A stretch of DNA of 9,918 bases from Gaiellasilicea sp045403015 (GTDB lineage: Bacteria; Actinomycetota; Thermoleophilia; Gaiellales; Gaiellaceae), in assembly GCA_045403015.1 (NCBI GenBank), contig JAXIPI010000379.1, positions 1-9,918 of the forward strand, written 5' to 3'. Below are positions 1 through 6,428 of the stretch, one piece after another. Made by a program: the position numbers and the translations under genes. The stretch's first letter is position 1; every line of letters starts with the position of its first letter. The notes beneath the pieces are model-generated. The model was not told the DNA's origin and did not search any database. It was given only the letters and a program-made list of their open reading frames with translations.

Positions 1-390
1 GCCCGGCTCGTCGCGCTGCGGGGGCTCGGCGAATGGACGGCGGACTGGTTCCTCGCCCGCCACCTCGCGAGGCCACATGCTTGGCCGGCCGGAGATCTGG
101 GACTGCGCAAGGCGGTCGCCGCGTTCTATGGTGACGTGCCCGACGTTCGTACCTTCGGGTCCCACTTCCACCCATTCGAGAACTTGAGCGCCCACTATCT
201 CCTGACCGGACTCCGCTTGTTCCCGGACGGCTCCGGGCCGGCTGCGCCTCCCGGCCGGCGGAGCCGGCCTCCGGCGCAGCCTCGCGCCGCTCGCGGCGCT
301 CCCGCCGGCGGCCCGGACTCTCGTACGGTGCCACCGGCCGCCGCCCCGCGAGCGACGCGCCAGAAGCCGTCCGGCGAGCCGCCTGCATGA
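1..390 (+). CDS. AlkA-type DNA-3-methyladenine glycosylase II, C-terminal part (5' end outside window)
   Basis: The gene is open from base 1 in frame 1 and ends at TGA 388-390, giving 129 visible residues. The segment reads as the end of an HhH-GPD base-excision glycosylase, which removes alkylated bases from DNA. The helix-hairpin-helix LRGLGEWTA lies at about residues 6-14. PAGDLGLRKAV at about 29-39 carries the expected catalytic Asp (D32 of the fragment). HPFENLSAHYLLTG at about 57-70 matches the family's last conserved helix, although AlkA proteins usually have a W-x-PWRS type sequence there. From about residue 76 the protein becomes a Pro/Ala/Arg/Gly-rich tail of some 54 residues with no recognisable fold, encoded by hairpin-forming DNA (240-299). 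Family members normally end near the start of this tail. The TGA overlaps the ATG of the GNAT gene (ATGA), so this is probably the upstream member of the operon. Family call is firm; the exact substrate is inferred. Confidence 0.85.
   Translation, partial: ARLVALRGLGEWTADWFLARHLARPHAWPAGDLGLRKAVAAFYGDVPDVRTFGSHFHPFENLSAHYLLTGLRLFPDGSGPAAPPGRRSRPPAQPRAARGAPAGGPDSRTVPPAAAPRATRQKPSGEPPA
240..299. repeat. Two adjacent GC-rich hairpins inside the 3' end of the glycosylase gene
   Basis: Arms 240-248 and 273-281 are perfect 9-base inverted repeats (GGCTGCGCC / GGCGCAGCC). Inside them, 253-259 pairs with 263-269 (GGCCGGC / GCCGGCC) around a 3-base loop, separated from the outer stem by a small internal loop (249-252 and 270-272). 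A second hairpin follows at once: 284-289 with 294-299 (GCGCCG / CGGCGC, loop 290-293). Together they encode the low-complexity protein tail. The look is of a REP-like palindromic unit that the reading frame has run through; no second copy is in this window. Confidence 0.55.
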
Positions 391-1382
391 CGATCCGCCA
401 CGGCACGGACGTCGATCTCGAAGCCGTTCAGCGGCTCTGGGACCTCTGGCAGTCCGAGAGCCCGGCGCCGCCGCCCTGGGCGGACACGAGCTGGGATGCG
501 AACCGGTCCGAGTTCGAACGCGCGCTTCATGCGAACGGACTCTTCCTGGCCGAGGAGGGCGGCGAGGTGATCGGCTTCGTCTCCTCCTGGCTCGAGGAGC
601 ACGTCGCCCGGATCGGGGACGTCTATGTCGCCGAGAGTGGCCGCCGCGAAGGAGTCGGTCACGCCCTGATCGACGCGGTGATCGAGAACGCGCGAGCCCG
701 GGGCGCCTCGCACCTGATCCTGAATGCGAACCTCGAGGCACTGCCGTTCTACGACAGGCTCGGCTTCCGCGAGGAGTCGCGCAACCTGGTGCTGCCGCTC
801 GAGGTGCGCACAGTCGGCGGTGGCCGCTCGTTCGGCTCGATCCATGTGCAGACGGACGAGATCGGCGCGATCGAGCGGGCCGTCCGCCAGTTCGTGCCGC
901 GGCTGCCGGGGGGCTCGCAGGGCAGCATCGTCGCGCCGCCGCGCCACGGGTGGATCGCCGTCTACGACGACGTCTGCGACCGGGACCCGTCGATGCTCCG
1001 TCGCCTGGCTCGTGAGCTCTCCGAGCGAACGGGTGCAGTCGTGCTGGCGCTCGGGGTCGAGCACGAGCAGGTCGTCCGCTTCATCCTGTTCGAAGCCGGC
1101 CGGATAGTCGACGAATACCTCTCCGTTCCCGAGTACTACGGCGCGCTGCCGCCCGGCGACGTGATCGCGCTCGCCGCGAATCCGCGCGTGGTCGCGAGGC
1201 TCACGGGCGCCGATCCGGCCGAGGTCCGCGCCGTCGCGCGAACGGCTCCGTCACCCGAAGGGCTGCCGCCGCCGCAGGAGGTGCTCGCCGACATCGCGCG
1301 TGCGATCGGGCTCGAGGGCACCGAGCACGGCTGGGCCGACGCTCCCGAGATCCCGGACGCGATCACGGTGCAACGGCAGTGA
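387..1382 (+). CDS. GNAT-family N-acetyltransferase with an unassigned C-terminal domain
   Basis: A 331-residue protein starting at ATG 387, which overlaps the stop of the glycosylase gene by 4 bases. Residues 1 to about 140 form a GNAT domain that would move an acetyl group from acetyl-CoA to an amine. The N-terminal strand TIRHGTDVDLEAV is at 2-14. The acetyl-CoA loop GRREGVGHALIDAVIENAR at about 85-103 fits the R/Q-x-x-G-x-G/A pattern. NLEALPFYDRLGF at 115-127 is the typical end of the fold. Residues 145-331 are a second region I cannot assign. It includes GWIAVYDDVCDRDP (188-201), a helix-rich LARELSERTG, RFILFEAGRIVDEYLSVPEYYG (231-252) and a Pro-rich linker near 288-297. This half is nearly as long as the GNAT domain, so it is a real fusion. 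The substrate is unknown. Codon use matches the neighbours. The downstream overlap (GTGA) couples it to the GST-like gene. Confidence 0.85.
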   Translation: MTIRHGTDVDLEAVQRLWDLWQSESPAPPPWADTSWDANRSEFERALHANGLFLAEEGGEVIGFVSSWLEEHVARIGDVYVAESGRREGVGHALIDAVIENARARGASHLILNANLEALPFYDRLGFREESRNLVLPLEVRTVGGGRSFGSIHVQTDEIGAIERAVRQFVPRLPGGSQGSIVAPPRHGWIAVYDDVCDRDPSMLRRLARELSERTGAVVLALGVEHEQVVRFILFEAGRIVDEYLSVPEYYGALPPGDVIALAANPRVVARLTGADPAEVRAVARTAPSPEGLPPPQEVLADIARAIGLEGTEHGWADAPEIPDAITVQRQ

Positions 1383-1954
1383 TCACCCTCTTCGACGCGG
1401 CGCGGTGCCCGTACTGTGCGCGGGTCCGGATCGTGCTCGCGGAGAAGGACGTTCCGTACGACTCGGTCGAGATCGACCTCACCGACCGCCCCGCCTGGCT
1501 GTACGAGAAGAACCCGGTCGGAAAGGTTCCCGTGCTAGAGGAGGACGGCTGGGTGCTGCCGGAGTCGGCGGTGATCGCGGAGTTTCTGAACGAGCGCTAC
1601 CCGGAGCCGCCGCTGTGGCCGGACGATCCCGGCGAGCGCGCGGCCGGCCGGCTGATCGTGTTTCGCTTCGAGGACTTCTCCAAGCCGTACTACGCCTTCC
1701 GGCGTGGGGAGGAGGGAGCGCTGGCCCGGTTCGAGGAGGAGCTCAGCTTCCTAGACGTGCTCTTGCAGGGCACACCGTGGCTCTCCGGGCGCGAGTTCGG
1801 GCTCGCCGACATCGCCTTTCTTCCGTGGCTGATTCGCGCCAGTGAGATGCTCGGGATCTCGCTCGAGCCCTGGCCCTCGCTCTCTGCGTGGCTGGAGCGC
1901 GCATGCGCCCGCCCGTCCGTCGCGGCAGAGCGAGAGCTCGTCGCGACGTTGTGA
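1379..1954 (+). CDS. Glutathione S-transferase-like protein with glutaredoxin-type CPYC motif
   Basis: A 191-residue two-domain protein, the usual GST length. The N-terminal thioredoxin-like half (1 to about 75) has ITLFDAARCPYCARVRIVL, with the CPYC motif at residues 10-13. It also has NPVGKVPVL with the cis-proline at P51, and the thiol-binding PESAVIAEFLNERYP (E62-S63) shared by GSTs and glutaredoxins. The C-terminal helical half contains the hydrophobic N-capping segment FGLADIAFLPWL (140-151). A Cys-based active site suggests thiol transfer or reduction (Omega/Beta-like) rather than classic conjugation. GTG 1379 is chosen because it overlaps the GNAT stop (GTGA) and begins right at the first beta strand. 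The next gene's GTG in turn overlaps this stop. Many actinobacteria use mycothiol instead of glutathione, so the true cofactor is open. The family call is secure; function is inferred. Confidence 0.87.
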   Translation: MITLFDAARCPYCARVRIVLAEKDVPYDSVEIDLTDRPAWLYEKNPVGKVPVLEEDGWVLPESAVIAEFLNERYPEPPLWPDDPGERAAGRLIVFRFEDFSKPYYAFRRGEEGALARFEEELSFLDVLLQGTPWLSGREFGLADIAFLPWLIRASEMLGISLEPWPSLSAWLERACARPSVAAERELVATL

Positions 1955-2598
1955 CGGTCGTCTACCTTCACGCTCTTCCGCTCGACGAACGGATGTGGCC
2001 CGGCGTCGAGGCGCCGCGGCTCTACGGCCTCGGTCGCACGATGGACGACTGGGCTGACGCGGTGCTCGAGGCGTATCCCGGGCAGCTGATCCTCGTCGGC
2101 GCGTCGATGGGCGGCTACTGCGCGGTCGCTGCGGCGCGTCGCGCACCCGAGCGGCTCGCCGGCCTCGTGCTCGCGGGCTCACGGCCCGACGAGGACTCGC
2201 CACAGCGACACGCGAGGCGCGTCGAGACGATTGCGCTCGCGCGGAAGCGTGGCGCCGAGGGCATCTGGCGCTCGATGCGCGAGACGCTCTTCCCGAACGG
2301 CGCCGAGCCGGCGCTTCTCGAGCGGCTCGCGGAGATCGCACTCGACCGCACCGAGGACGAGCTCGTGACCGCGCTCGAGGCGATCCGCGACCGGCCCGAC
2401 TCGACCGCTGCGTACCAGAGCCTCGGAGATCGAGGACTGACGATTGTCGGCGACCGCGACCCGTTCGTTGCGGTCGAGGACGCGCGCGCCTTCGATCCCG
2501 ATGTCGTCGTCCTCAGCGGGTGCGGCCACTTGCCGAGCCTGGAGCGACCCGAGGAGTTCGAACCGTTGCTGAGGGAGGCGATCGACCGATGGACGTGA
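1951..2598 (+). CDS. Alpha/beta hydrolase
   Basis: A 215-residue protein with a compact alpha/beta hydrolase fold. The oxyanion-type strand TVVYLHALPLDERMWPG (2-18) leads in. The nucleophile elbow is GASMGGYCA, with Ser52 in G-x-S-x-G. The acid lies in IVGDRDPFV (probably D170), and the catalytic His is in SGCGHLPSLERPEEF (H193). The order Ser-Asp-His and the spacing are normal for the family; the cap region between about 80 and 150 is short and helical. GTG 1951 is preferred because it overlaps the upstream stop by 4 bases. The frame stays open back to an ATG at 1888, but that would add 21 Arg-rich residues lying entirely within the 3' end of the GST-like gene. The substrate cannot be read from the sequence; carboxylesterase or thioesterase activity is plausible. 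It overlaps the rhodanese gene by 10 bases. Confidence 0.85.
   Translation: MTVVYLHALPLDERMWPGVEAPRLYGLGRTMDDWADAVLEAYPGQLILVGASMGGYCAVAAARRAPERLAGLVLAGSRPDEDSPQRHARRVETIALARKRGAEGIWRSMRETLFPNGAEPALLERLAEIALDRTEDELVTALEAIRDRPDSTAAYQSLGDRGLTIVGDRDPFVAVEDARAFDPDVVVLSGCGHLPSLERPEEFEPLLREAIDRWT
2573..2578 (+). promoter_or_regulatory. Ribosome binding site of the rhodanese gene
   Basis: GGGAGG lies 10 bases before ATG 2589, inside the end of the hydrolase gene. Most other internal genes here have no visible Shine-Dalgarno sequence. This one supports the ATG at 2589 over upstream in-frame starts such as 2520. Confidence 0.6.
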
Positions 2599-2948
2599 CG
2601 ACCGAGGAGGTTGCGCGCCGGCTCGGCGAGGAGGGTCTCGTTTTGCTCGACGTCCGCAGCACGGAGGAGTACACGGGCGACACAGTCGCACCGTGCGATC
2701 CGCGGCCGGGGCGGATTCCCGGCGCGCAGCACCTGGACGTTCAGGAGCTGATGACCCTGACGCAGGAGCAGATCCGGGATCGGCTCGGCCCTCTCGAGGA
2801 CGTCGAGCTCGTGGCTTACTGCCACTCCGGCTCGCGCTCCCAGCTCGCGACCGAGATCCTCCGGGCTGCGGGCTACCGCGCCTCGAACTACCGCGGCTCG
2901 TGGCACGAGTGGTCGCGAGACGAATCGCTCCCCGCGGAGACCGGCTAG
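2589..2948 (+). CDS. Single-domain rhodanese (sulfurtransferase)
   Basis: A 119-residue protein, the normal length for a single rhodanese domain. These proteins carry sulfur from thiosulfate or a persulfide donor on an active-site cysteine. VLLDVRSTEEY (18-28) is the first conserved motif. PGRIPGAQHLDVQEL (40-54) is the second, with the usual His replaced by Arg as in G-R-I-P-G-A type members. The active-site loop VAYCHSGSRSQLA (75-87) has Cys78 and Arg83 in the six-residue CxxxxR form. The C-terminal GSWHEWSRD (103-111) is typical of rhodaneses. The start at 2589 has a Shine-Dalgarno GGGAGG and overlaps the hydrolase end by 10 bases. The gene closes the five-gene plus-strand run; its TAG shares CTAG with the stop of the convergent amidotransferase gene. 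The physiological sulfur acceptor is unknown. Confidence 0.9.
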   Translation: MDVTTEEVARRLGEEGLVLLDVRSTEEYTGDTVAPCDPRPGRIPGAQHLDVQELMTLTQEQIRDRLGPLEDVELVAYCHSGSRSQLATEILRAAGYRASNYRGSWHEWSRDESLPAETG

Positions 2949-3613
2949 GCAGCCGACAGGAAGGCCGAGCAAAGCTCTCGGCCGAGCTCGTTCCAGTCGC
3001 CGATCCGCTCGCGCGTCTCACGCCGCAGCCCTTCGGCGTCGGCGACGTCCGCCGGATCCTCCGCGAGCCACGCCTCGACCTGCTCGGCCCTCACCTCAGG
3101 GTGGAACTGCACGCCCCAGGCTTTTCCCAGCCGGAACGCCTGCGTGCAAACGCGACTACGTGCCAGCTCGACGGCTCCGGCCGGAAGCGTGTGCGTGTAG
3201 TGGTGCCACTCGAAGGCGTCGAACCGCTCGGGCCACGCTCCCGCCACCGGGTCGTCTGCGGCGGCAGCCGTGGGCTCGACCGGAAACCAGCCAACCTCTG
3301 ACTCGCTCGACCGGAAGACCTCTGCGCCGGCCGCGCGGGCGACGAGTTGCGAGCCGAGGCAGATGCCGAGCAGCGGCGTCCCGCGGTCGAGCAAGCCCTC
3401 GAGCCAGCGCAGCTCCGTGGTCAACCAGCCATGGCGCTCGTCCTCGTCGGGATGCATCGCGCCGCCGAGGACGATCACGGCGTCGGCGCCCTCGGGCGCC
3501 CGGCCGCCAAGTTGCACCGGCCAGTCGACGAGCATGTGCCCGGCCTCCTGCACGGCGTCTGCGAAGACGCCCGGGCCGACGCTCGGACCGTGGGTGACGG
3601 CGAGGACTCTCAT
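2945..3613 (-). CDS. Class I glutamine amidotransferase-like protein
   Basis: A 222-residue, free-standing GATase1 domain, the kind that hydrolyses glutamine to release ammonia or acts as a related gamma-glutamyl hydrolase. The fold runs from MRVLAVTHGPSVG through DAVIVLGGAMHPDED (44-58). The nucleophile elbow LLGICLGSQLVARA (81-94) holds Cys85. WHHYTHTLPAG (136-146) precedes AWGVQFHPEV (165-174), which supplies His171 and Glu173. The Cys-His-Glu triad is intact. No synthetase partner domain is fused or adjacent, so it resembles GuaA-like proteins of unknown substrate (COG0518 type). The start ATG (3613-3611) is supported by a -10-like TAGGCT six bases upstream, which implies a leaderless mRNA. 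It is divergent from murI across 52 bases and convergent with the rhodanese, with a 4-base overlap at the stops. Confidence 0.88.
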   Translation of the reverse strand: MRVLAVTHGPSVGPGVFADAVQEAGHMLVDWPVQLGGRAPEGADAVIVLGGAMHPDEDERHGWLTTELRWLEGLLDRGTPLLGICLGSQLVARAAGAEVFRSSESEVGWFPVEPTAAAADDPVAGAWPERFDAFEWHHYTHTLPAGAVELARSRVCTQAFRLGKAWGVQFHPEVRAEQVEAWLAEDPADVADAEGLRRETRERIGDWNELGRELCSAFLSAA

Positions 3614-3619
3614 TTGCCG

Positions 3620-3625
3620 AGCCTA
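3620..3625 (-). promoter_or_regulatory. -10 element TAGGCT of the amidotransferase gene (leaderless)
   Basis: On the minus strand TAGGCT is followed by six bases (CGGCAA) and then the ATG, so transcription would begin at or next to the A of the start codon. It fits the actinobacterial TANNNT -10 pattern. No convincing -35 is seen. The same hexamer is used in front of the exonuclease gene at 8904-8909. Confidence 0.55.
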
Positions 3626-3652
3626 GCGACGGTCGCCGACTCACGGCCTCCC

Positions 3653-3658
3653 TACAAT
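3653..3658 (+). promoter_or_regulatory. -10 element TACAAT of the murI operon (leaderless)
   Basis: TACAAT is a five-of-six match to TATAAT and sits seven bases before ATG 3666. The expected start site is therefore the first base of the start codon or the base before it. No Shine-Dalgarno sequence could fit. There is no clear -35 hexamer at 16-18 bases; the region reads CGGTCG. Confidence 0.65.
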
Positions 3659-3665
3659 CCCGCCC

Positions 3666-4487
3666 ATGGACGAGCGGGCCATCGGCGTGTTCGACTCGGG
3701 CGTGGGTGGTCTGACGGTGCTGCACGAATGCCTCGTCACGCTTCCGCACGAGGACTTCGTCTACCTCGGCGACGGCGCGCGGCTCCCGTACGGGCCTCGC
3801 CCGCTCGGGGAGCTGCGCCGCTTCGCCCGTGAGATCGGCCTGTTCCTCGAGGCGCAGGGGGTCAAGCTGGTCGTCGTCGCGTGCAACTCGGCGACCGCCG
3901 CTGCGCTGCCGGAGCTCCAGACCGAGCTCCGCGTACCGGTCGTCGGCGTGATCGCGCCCGAGGCGCATGCCGCCGTCCAGGCCACTCGCAACCGCCGGAT
4001 CGGCCTGCTCGCGACGCAGGCGACCGTCTCGAGCGGACGCTATGAGGAGCAAGTGCGTGCCCTCGACGCCGGCGCCGATGTGCTCTCGGTCGCGTGTCCG
4101 CGCCTCGTGACGCTGATCGAGGGCGACGACCCGTTCGCCGAGGAGACAACAGCCGCCGTGCGCGAGTACGCCGCTCCGCTGAAGGAGGCGGGCGTCGATA
4201 CCGTCATCCTCGGGTGCACGCACTATCCGCTGATCCGTCCCATCCTGCAGCGTGTCTTCGGCCGCGAGGTGACGCTCGTCTTCTCGGCTGAGGAGACGGC
4301 GCGCGAGGTGGCTGAGACGCTCGCGCGAAAGCAGATCGAGAACGATTCGGCCCGCGAGGGGAGCTACCGCTTCCTGACGACCGGCGACGTGGACGGGTTC
4401 CGCGCGATGGGGCGCCGCTTTCTCCAGCTGCCGATCGAGCATGTCGAGCACGTGGAGATCGCAGCCCTCGAGGCGGCAGCGGCGTGA
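3666..4487 (+). CDS. murI: Glutamate racemase
   Basis: A 273-residue enzyme that interconverts L- and D-glutamate in the cytoplasm and supplies D-Glu for the peptidoglycan stem peptide. Both catalytic cysteines are present: VVACNSATAAAL with Cys73 and VILGCTHYPLI with Cys184. The N-terminal FDSGVGGLTV (9-18) and YLGDGARLPYGPR (33-45) are the substrate-site motifs. Most relatives have Thr where this protein has Gly37 (GDT-AR), a small local difference. Full length is normal. ATG 3666 is backed by the leaderless TACAAT element. It is the first gene of an operon with rph, the mgtC-like gene and rdgB; murI near rph and rdgB is a known actinobacterial arrangement, also seen around mycobacterial murI. 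Its TGA overlaps the GTG of rph by 4 bases. Confidence 0.96.
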   Translation: MDERAIGVFDSGVGGLTVLHECLVTLPHEDFVYLGDGARLPYGPRPLGELRRFAREIGLFLEAQGVKLVVVACNSATAAALPELQTELRVPVVGVIAPEAHAAVQATRNRRIGLLATQATVSSGRYEEQVRALDAGADVLSVACPRLVTLIEGDDPFAEETTAAVREYAAPLKEAGVDTVILGCTHYPLIRPILQRVFGREVTLVFSAEETAREVAETLARKQIENDSAREGSYRFLTTGDVDGFRAMGRRFLQLPIEHVEHVEIAALEAAAA

Positions 4488-5197
4488 GCCGCGCCGACGG
4501 CCGCAGGGACGACGAGCTCCGTCCGCTCGAGCTGATCCCGGACTGGCTGGAGAACGCGCACGGCTCGGTTCTCTACTCGCAGGGCAAGACGCGGGTGCTC
4601 TGCACGGCAATGGTCGAGGAGGGCGTGCCTCGCTGGCTCCACCGCTCCGGCCGCGGCTGGATGACCGCCGAGTACTCGCTTCTTCCCGCTTCGACCGGCG
4701 AGCGCGTGGCCCGCGAGGCGGCGAAGGGCAAGCAGGGAGGCCGCACCGTGGAGATCCAGCGGCTGATCGGAAGGGCGCTGCGCTCGGTCTGCGACTTCAA
4801 CGCACTCGGCGAGCGGACGCTCTGGCTCGACTGCGATGTGATCCAGGCCGACGGCGGCACGCGCTGCGCGGCGATCTCGGGCGCCTACGTGGCTGCGCAC
4901 CGCGCCCTTGACCGCTTCGGCCTGTCGAAGGCGCTGACGGGCCAGATCGCAGCCGTGTCGGTCGGCGTCGTGGAGGGCAGGCCTGTTGTCGACCTCGACT
5001 ACAGCGAGGACTCCGCAGCCGAGACGGACATGAACGTCGTGATGACCGCGGACGGGCGCCTGGTCGAGGTGCAGGCGACCGCAGAGCGAGAGCCGTTCAC
5101 ACGCGACGAGCTCGACGGCCTGCTCGACCTCGCGGGCGGTGGAATCGAGGAGATCATGGCGGCCCAGGACGACGCCGTGGCCGTTCGGCGTGCCTGA
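4484..5197 (+). CDS. rph: Ribonuclease PH
   Basis: A 237-residue phosphorolytic 3'-to-5' exoribonuclease that trims tRNA precursors and other RNAs using phosphate, acting as a hexameric ring. The motifs appear in order: ENAHGSVLYSQGKTRVLCTA (23-42), GWMTAEYSLLPAST (58-71), then GKQGGRTVEIQRLIGRALR (82-100) with the conserved Arg87. LWLDCDVIQADGGTRCAAIS (113-132) includes the phosphate-binding GTR at 125-127, and VDLDYSEDSAAETDMNVVMT (169-188) carries the acidic metal-site residues. The length matches the family and nothing is missing. GTG 4484 is chosen because it overlaps the murI stop (GTGA). Its short N-terminal arm MSRADGRRDDELRPL matches the conserved R-x-D/N-R-x-P start of RNase PH. The 3' end overlaps the mgtC-like gene by 8 bases. 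Confidence 0.96.
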   Translation: MSRADGRRDDELRPLELIPDWLENAHGSVLYSQGKTRVLCTAMVEEGVPRWLHRSGRGWMTAEYSLLPASTGERVAREAAKGKQGGRTVEIQRLIGRALRSVCDFNALGERTLWLDCDVIQADGGTRCAAISGAYVAAHRALDRFGLSKALTGQIAAVSVGVVEGRPVVDLDYSEDSAAETDMNVVMTADGRLVEVQATAEREPFTRDELDGLLDLAGGGIEEIMAAQDDAVAVRRA

Positions 5198-5864
5198 CCT
5201 CTCGACCGGCGAGGCGCTGCTGCGCCTGCTGCTCGCCGCCGGGCTCGGCGGTGCGATCGGGCTCGAGCGCGAGATACGCGACCACGAAGCCGGCTTTCGG
5301 ACCCACCTGCTCGTGTCGCTCGGATCGTGTGCCTTCACGCTCGTCTCGTCCTACGGCTGGTCCGACTGGACGTTCTCGAACACGAGCGGAGTCGTCTTCG
5401 ACCCCACGAGGATCGCGGCGCAGATCGTGACCGGGATCGGCTTTCTCGGTGCCGGCGCGATCATCGTGCGCGGAATCAACGTCCGCGGCCTGACGACGGC
5501 GGCGACGCTCTGGGTCGTGGCCGCGATCGGCATGGCTTCCGGCACCGGCTACTACGAGGTCGCCTTCGGCGCGGCCGCGCTCGTGCTCGTCTCCCTCGGC
5601 CCGCTCAAGTTCATCAGCGTGCGCTTCATCTCGCGCGTGCGGCCTGAGGAGGCGGAGCTCGCGATTGCGCTCAAGCCCGAGGGCGACGGCGCGAGGGTCC
5701 TGGCCCGCATCGAGGAGCTCGGCGGCCAGGTGAACACCGTCGAGTTCGGGGACGAACGCACCATGGACGTCGTCCTGCGGGCATCGCGACGGTCGGAGTC
5801 GGCGCGGGTTGCCGAGCTGCTCGCAAAGCTCGAGGGTGTCGAGCGCGTGCAGTGGCGTCCCTAG
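5190..5864 (+). CDS. MgtC/SapB-family membrane protein
   Basis: A 224-residue inner-membrane protein. The N-terminal 145 residues carry the family motifs: LGGAIGLEREIRDHEAGFRT (19-38), a GSCAFTLVS segment (45-53), AQIVTGIGFLGAGAIIVRG (77-95) and RGLTTAATLWVVAAIGMASG (99-118). About five membrane segments can be placed near 8-25, 37-57, 76-95, 102-118 and 120-146. Residues 155-224 form a soluble alpha/beta domain of the ACT-like kind found at the C terminus of long MgtC proteins. Members are linked to growth at low magnesium and to acid or phosphate stress, partly through effects on F-type ATPase; the role here is not shown. GTG 5190 begins just before the first membrane helix. An ATG at 5139 in the same frame would add 17 residues inside rph and is less likely. 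The gene overlaps rph by 8 bases and rdgB by 13, so it is a fixed operon member. Confidence 0.9.
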   Translation: MPDLSTGEALLRLLLAAGLGGAIGLEREIRDHEAGFRTHLLVSLGSCAFTLVSSYGWSDWTFSNTSGVVFDPTRIAAQIVTGIGFLGAGAIIVRGINVRGLTTAATLWVVAAIGMASGTGYYEVAFGAAALVLVSLGPLKFISVRFISRVRPEEAELAIALKPEGDGARVLARIEELGGQVNTVEFGDERTMDVVLRASRRSESARVAELLAKLEGVERVQWRP

Positions 5865-6427
5865 AGCCCCTGCGGGCGCAGCTCGCGTCGGGCAACGCGC
5901 ACAAGCTCGACGAGCTGCGGGCAGCGCTGCCCGGCTGGGAGCTCGAGCTGCTCGGTGCGGACGAGTTTCCGGCCGAGAACGGAGAGACCTACTACGAGAA
6001 CGCGCGCGACAAGGCGCGGTTCGGGCGCGACGTGGGGGAGCCGGACGCGTGGATTCTCGGCGAGGACTCCGGGATCGAGGCGGTGGCGCTCGGCGGTCGA
6101 CCCGGAATCGAATCCGCCCGCTGGGCCGAGGACGGCGTCGCGCAGTTGCTCGCCGAGCTGGACGATGCAGCTGATCGGGGTGCCCGCTACGTCTGTGAGC
6201 TCGTCGCTCTCGCGCCGGACGGCCGCGAGCTGCGGGGCACGGGGATCCTCGAGGGGAGGATCGCGAACGAGCGTCGCGGCAACGAGGGCTTCGGCTACGA
6301 CCCGATCTTCGTGCCGGCGAACGAGTCGCGCACGGTCGCCGAGCTCGGTAACCACTGGAAGCGCTCGAACTCGCACCGCGCCCGCGCCGCAGCCGCCCTC
6401 CTGCGGTCCCTCTCAGCCATGCCGTAA
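5852..6427 (+). CDS. rdgB: Non-canonical purine NTP pyrophosphatase (RdgB/HAM1 family)
   Basis: A 191-residue enzyme that hydrolyses dITP, XTP and ITP to the monophosphate and pyrophosphate, keeping deaminated purines out of DNA and RNA. The signature is complete: LASGNAHKLDEL (11-22, nucleotide-binding S-x-N-x-x-K), TYYENARDKA (46-55), GEDSGIEAVALGGRPGIESARWA (70-92, with the metal-binding Asp72), GNEGFGYDPIFVP (143-155), and TVAELGNHWKRSNSHRARAA (161-180). The length is normal. GTG 5852 lies in the 3' end of the mgtC-like gene (13-base overlap) and puts LASGN ten residues in, as in relatives. No better start is visible and no Shine-Dalgarno sequence is present, so translation is probably coupled. 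It ends the murI operon; a long hairpin follows one base after the stop. Confidence 0.95.
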   Translation: MASLEPLRAQLASGNAHKLDELRAALPGWELELLGADEFPAENGETYYENARDKARFGRDVGEPDAWILGEDSGIEAVALGGRPGIESARWAEDGVAQLLAELDDAADRGARYVCELVALAPDGRELRGTGILEGRIANERRGNEGFGYDPIFVPANESRTVAELGNHWKRSNSHRARAAAALLRSLSAMP

Positions 6428-6428
6428 C

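Noticed and set aside
195..1064. Long minus-strand open frame (289 codons) opposite the GNAT gene
   Set aside because: Arg/Ala/Asp/His-rich translation with no motifs, antisense to a recognisable acetyltransferase; long antisense frames are expected in GC-rich genomes.
3156..4610. Minus-strand open frame of 484 codons covering murI and part of the amidotransferase gene
   Set aside because: It is antisense to murI and, at its end, overlaps the real amidotransferase in another frame; no family signature, composition typical of a shadow frame.
4364..5338. Minus-strand open frame of 324 codons opposite rph
   Set aside because: Entirely antisense to rph, which has all its catalytic motifs; no independent support.
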